From contig SSFF01000005.1 of NCBI GenBank assembly GCA_008015235.1, positions 62,001-126,000 of the forward strand: 64,000 nt of DNA. The letters are read 5' to 3'. A model generated the notes under the pieces. That model had not been told where the DNA came from and did no database searches. It saw nothing but the letters and a program-made list of their open reading frames with translations. A program made the position numbers and the translations under genes. Shown in pieces: positions 61,335 through 64,000 of this stretch; within the stretch, counting starts at the first letter, position 1; the number at the start of each line of letters is the position of its first letter. This DNA comes from Rhodoferax sp. Its GTDB lineage: Bacteria; Pseudomonadota; Gammaproteobacteria; Burkholderiales; Burkholderiaceae_C.

Positions 61335-61469
61335 GAATTACCCCTTGATCCCTTTTGCGTCTGTTTGGTGCCTGATTTTCGTGCAACTTTAGCGCATCCG
61401 GCCCCCAGCTGCCAGCACCGAATGGCTCCAACCCGGTGGTGCCACCGGGTATCTGCATGGCGCCCGGCC

Positions 61470-61498
61470 CTTGAAAGTGGGCGGGCTCGCCCATAATT
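61470..61498 (+). promoter_or_regulatory. Heat-shock (sigma-32) promoter of htpG
   Basis: A consensus -35 CTTGAAA (61470-61476) and a -10 of the form CCCATAAT (61490-61497) are separated by 13 bases, as expected for RpoH promoters. It lies 75 bases upstream of the htpG ATG, so the leader is about 65-70 nt long. Confidence 0.85.
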
Positions 61499-61572
61499 GC
61501 GCCCTTTGCCGACGCCAGACTTACCGCACGCGGTGGCCTGGCCCCCGTTGAACCTCAGCTTTTGATTGATCC

Positions 61573-63543
61573 ATGAGCAAACAAACCCTCTCGTTCCAGG
61601 CCGAAGTGGCCCAGTTGCTGCACCTTGTCACCCATTCGCTGTATTCCAACAAGGAAATTTTCCTGCGCGAACTGGTGTCCAACGCCTCGGACGCCTGCGA
61701 CAAGCTGCGCTTCGAAGCCATCAACAACTCTGCGCTGTACGAAGACGCCCCCAACCTGGAGGTGCGTGTCACCTTCGACAAGGACGCCAAAACCCTGACC
61801 ATCACCGACAACGGCATCGGCATGAGCGCGCAGGAAGCCATTGACCACCTGGGCACCATTGCCAAGAGCGGCACCAAGGACTTCATGAGCAAGCTTTCGG
61901 GCGACCAGAAGGCCGACTCGCAGCTCATCGGCCAGTTCGGCGTGGGTTTCTACTCAGGCTTCATCGTGGCCGACAAGATCACCGTGGAAAGCCGCCGCGC
62001 CGGTCTGAAGGCGGAAGAAGGGGTGCGCTGGGTCAGCGCCGGCGCCGGGGACTTCGAAGTGGACACCATCACCCGTGCCCAGCGCGGCACCAGCGTGATC
62101 CTGCACCTGCGCGAAGACGCGCTCGAATACGCCAATGCCTGGAAGCTCAAGGGCATCATCGGCAAGTACTCCGACCACATCAGCCTGCCCATCCTGATGG
62201 AAAAGGAAGAGTGGAAAGACGGCGAGCTTATCGACCCCAAGGACGAGAACGGCGGCCGCCAGCCCGGCGCCATGGTCAAGACCGGCGAATGGGAAGCCGT
62301 GAACAAGGGCAATGCCATCTGGGCGCGCGCCAAGAAGGACATCACCGCCGAGGAATACAACGAGTTCTACAAGCAGATCAGCCACGACTTCGAACCGCCG
62401 CTGGCCCACAGCCACAACCGTGTCGAAGGCAGCACCGAATACACCCAGCTGCTGTACATCCCGTCCAAGGCGCCGATGGACCTGTACAACCGCGACAAGG
62501 CCCGTGGCGTGAAGCTGTATGTGAAGCGCGTGTTCATCATGGACGACGCCGAAGCCCTGCTCCCCTCCTACCTGCGTTTCATCAAGGGCGTGGTGGACTC
62601 AGCCGACCTGCCGCTGAACGTGAGCCGTGAACTGCTGCAGGAAAGCCGCGACGTGCGCGCCATCCGCGAAGGCAACACCAAACGCGTGCTCTCCGTGCTG
62701 GAAAACCTGGCCCAGCACGACAGCCACAGCACCACCACAGAAGGTGACGTGACCGATGTGGTATCTGAGGAGGACAAGGCGAAAGAAGGCAAGTACACGA
62801 AGTTCTACGCCGAATTCGGCGCCGTGCTCAAGGAAGGCCTGGGCGAAGACTTTTCCAACAAGGAACGCATTGCCAAGCTGCTGCGCTTTGCCTCCAGCAC
62901 CACCGACACCGTGAGCGTATCGTTTGCCGACTACAAGGCGCGCATGAAGGAAGGTCAAGAGGCCATTTACTACATCACCGCCGAAACGCTGGCTGCCGCC
63001 AAGAACAGCCCGCAGCTCGAAGTGTTCAAGAAGAAGGGCATCGAAGTGCTCTTGATGACCGACCGCGTGGACGAGTGGGCGCTGAACTACCTGCATGACT
63101 TCGACGGTACCCCGCTGCAGAGTGTGGCCAAGGGTGCGGTGGACCTGGGCAAGCTGCAGGACGAAGCCGAGAAGAAGGCCGCCGAGGAAGCCGCCGAAGC
63201 CTTCAAGCCGGTACTGGCCAAGCTCAAGGAAGCCCTGAAGGACAAGGCCGACGACGTGCGTGTGACCACCCGCCTGGTCGACAGCCCGGCCTGCCTGGTG
63301 GTGCAGGACCACGGCATGAGCACGCAGCTGGCACGCCTGCTCAAGCAGGCCGGCCAGGCCGCACCCGATGTCAAGCCCATCCTCGAAGTCAACGCCGAGC
63401 ACGCACTGGTGAAGAAACTTGACGGATCGGTGCATTTCCACGACCTGGCCCACATCCTGTTCGACCAGGCCCTGCTGGCCGAAGGCGGCCTGCCCGAAGA
63501 CCCGGCGGCGTATGTGAAGCGCGTGAACGCGCTGCTGGTCTAA
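61573..63543 (+). CDS. htpG: Chaperone protein HtpG (bacterial Hsp90)
   Basis: This 656-residue cytosolic ATP-dependent chaperone shows all Hsp90 landmarks: [20 protein letters not shown] (about residues 25-44), the ATP-binding [37 protein letters not shown] and the middle-domain [20 protein letters not shown]. Length is a little above E. coli HtpG (624), largely in the C-terminal part. It has its own sigma-32 promoter and terminator, so it is a single-gene transcript. Confidence 0.97.
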   Translation: MSKQTLSFQAEVAQLLHLVTHSLYSNKEIFLRELVSNASDACDKLRFEAINNSALYEDAPNLEVRVTFDKDAKTLTITDNGIGMSAQEAIDHLGTIAKSGTKDFMSKLSGDQKADSQLIGQFGVGFYSGFIVADKITVESRRAGLKAEEGVRWVSAGAGDFEVDTITRAQRGTSVILHLREDALEYANAWKLKGIIGKYSDHISLPILMEKEEWKDGELIDPKDENGGRQPGAMVKTGEWEAVNKGNAIWARAKKDITAEEYNEFYKQISHDFEPPLAHSHNRVEGSTEYTQLLYIPSKAPMDLYNRDKARGVKLYVKRVFIMDDAEALLPSYLRFIKGVVDSADLPLNVSRELLQESRDVRAIREGNTKRVLSVLENLAQHDSHSTTTEGDVTDVVSEEDKAKEGKYTKFYAEFGAVLKEGLGEDFSNKERIAKLLRFASSTTDTVSVSFADYKARMKEGQEAIYYITAETLAAAKNSPQLEVFKKKGIEVLLMTDRVDEWALNYLHDFDGTPLQSVAKGAVDLGKLQDEAEKKAAEEAAEAFKPVLAKLKEALKDKADDVRVTTRLVDSPACLVVQDHGMSTQLARLLKQAGQAAPDVKPILEVNAEHALVKKLDGSVHFHDLAHILFDQALLAEGGLPEDPAAYVKRVNALLV

Positions 63544-63560
63544 GAACTCCGGCACCCGGC

Positions 63561-63597
63561 AAAAGCCGTTGGCTGGTTCCAGCCTGCGGCTTTTTTC
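63561..63597 (+). terminator. Rho-independent terminator of htpG
   Basis: A long interrupted stem (AAAAGCCG..GGCTGG / CCAGCC..CGGCTTTT) with a 2-base loop (63561-63594) runs into a T-run. It starts 18 bases after the htpG stop codon. Confidence 0.92.
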
Positions 63598-63631
63598 TTG
63601 CCTCTCGCCATGGCGATCAAAGCTGCGTTAT

Positions 63632-63692
63632 GGACAAAAACCGCCATCGCCCCGCATGTATACTGATGAAACAGCTACACAAACCATAGCAA
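63632..63692 (-). repeat. Intergenic repeat family A, copy 8 (degenerate)
   Basis: On the minus strand it begins TTGCTATGGTTTGTGTAGCT and ends CATGCGGGGCGATGGCGGTT. It ends 4 bases before the ATG of the FKBP gene, so that gene's leader and ribosome-binding region are made of the repeat. Confidence 0.6.
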
Positions 63693-63696
63693 GATC

Positions 63697-64000
63697 ATGT
63701 CTACCAACACCTTTCACCTCTTGCACGCCGTGTGCGCATTGGCATTGACACTGGGCTTGAGCGCAGCCCAGGCCCAGACCACCGACGGCAATCCCGTCAC
63801 CCAGGCCGCCGCCAAGGAAGCCGGGGCCGTCACCACCGCCAGCGGCCTGGTCTACCGCAGCCTGGCCGAGGGCAGCGGCGCCAGCCCCACGGCCAAGGAC
63901 CGCGTCAAGGTGCACTACAAGGGCACCTTCCCCGATGGCCGTGAATTCGACAGTTCGTACAAGCGCGGCACCCCGATCGAGTTCCCGCTCTCCGGCGTGA
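63697..64000 (+). CDS. FKBP-type peptidyl-prolyl isomerase, exported (partial, runs off window)
   Basis: The first 101 codons encode a signal peptide (hydrophobic LHAVCALALTLGLSAAQA, cleavage after AQA) and then the start of an FKBP domain: ASGLVYRSLAEGSGASPTAK, VKVHYKGTFPDGREFDSSY and GTPIEFPLSGV. These are the canonical FKBP signature, so the product is a periplasmic prolyl isomerase of the FkpA/FklB type. The remainder lies outside the window. No strong ribosome-binding site is seen; AAGATC precedes the ATG. Confidence 0.88.
   Translation, partial: MSTNTFHLLHAVCALALTLGLSAAQAQTTDGNPVTQAAAKEAGAVTTASGLVYRSLAEGSGASPTAKDRVKVHYKGTFPDGREFDSSYKRGTPIEFPLSGV

Noticed and set aside
1..64000. CRISPR arrays, tRNA/rRNA genes, insertion sequences, phage or defence genes
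   Set aside because: No regularly spaced direct repeats, no tRNA-like cloverleaf, no transposase or integrase motifs, and no nuclease or toxin-antitoxin genes were recognised. The region looks like ordinary chromosome.

Overview
The window comes from a high-GC betaproteobacterium, very probably a member of the Comamonadaceae (Burkholderiales, close to Acidovorax, Rhodoferax or Hydrogenophaga). The evidence is the protein repertoire (SlmA and ArgB near each other, a Bordetella-type H-NS, PHA-granule proteins, DUF1840, paired liv operons with acyl-CoA ligases) and two families of short intergenic repeats that look typical of that family. It is chromosomal in character. I see no tRNA, rRNA, CRISPR array, insertion sequence or phage gene. 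Genes are packed tightly and no gene-free stretch exceeds about 270 bases.

Layout. 1-2.5 kb: the start of an ATM1-type ABC exporter, an MFS permease and a YciA-like thioesterase. 2.7-9.4 kb: a complete branched-chain/carboxylate ABC uptake operon (livH-livM-livG-livF, acyl-CoA ligase, periplasmic binding protein) closed by a strong terminator. 9.4-12.8 kb: a TetR-headed operon (TetR, PECR-like SDR, acyl-CoA dehydrogenase, hotdog thioesterase) with a probable operator. 12.8-20.6 kb: two large paralogous membrane c-di-GMP proteins in tandem; the second adds an EAL domain and a C-terminal zinc-binding CZB domain. 20.6-24.2 kb: a glycerate kinase and an octaheme cytochrome with HEAT/TPR repeats. 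24.2-27.7 kb: SDR, enoyl-CoA hydratase, thioesterase and alpha/beta hydrolase. 27.8-35.1 kb: a TetR-headed beta-oxidation operon (acyl-CoA dehydrogenase, DUF2147, FadN-type multifunctional enzyme, DUF4442, thiolase). 35.2-39.4 kb: slmA, a two-component system, argB and hns. 39.7-45.6 kb: a carbon-storage cluster (phasin, patatin, PhaD-like TetR, TPR protein, wax ester synthase/DGAT, acyl-CoA-binding protein, PHA-granule protein, DUF1840). 45.7-55.0 kb: a second liv operon with two CoA ligases and a divergent Crp/Fnr regulator. 55.0-59.9 kb: the spoVR-yeaH-prkA stress operon. 60.1-64.0 kb: a pseudouridine synthase, a small acidic protein, htpG with a heat-shock promoter, and the start of an FKBP isomerase.

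How it works together. Most of the window deals with acyl-CoA: two importers probably bring in carboxylic acids, dedicated ligases make the CoA thioesters, two TetR-controlled operons oxidise them, several hotdog thioesterases release CoA, and the storage cluster could put surplus acyl-CoA into PHA and wax ester/triacylglycerol. The substrates are not readable from sequence.

The most unusual items are the C-terminal CZB domain on the GGDEF-EAL protein, a CooA-like operator matched to the recognition helix of the Crp/Fnr protein, the octaheme HEAT/TPR cytochrome beside glycerate kinase, the ACBP-wax synthase pairing, and eight copies of a short intergenic repeat, several of which abut or contain start codons.
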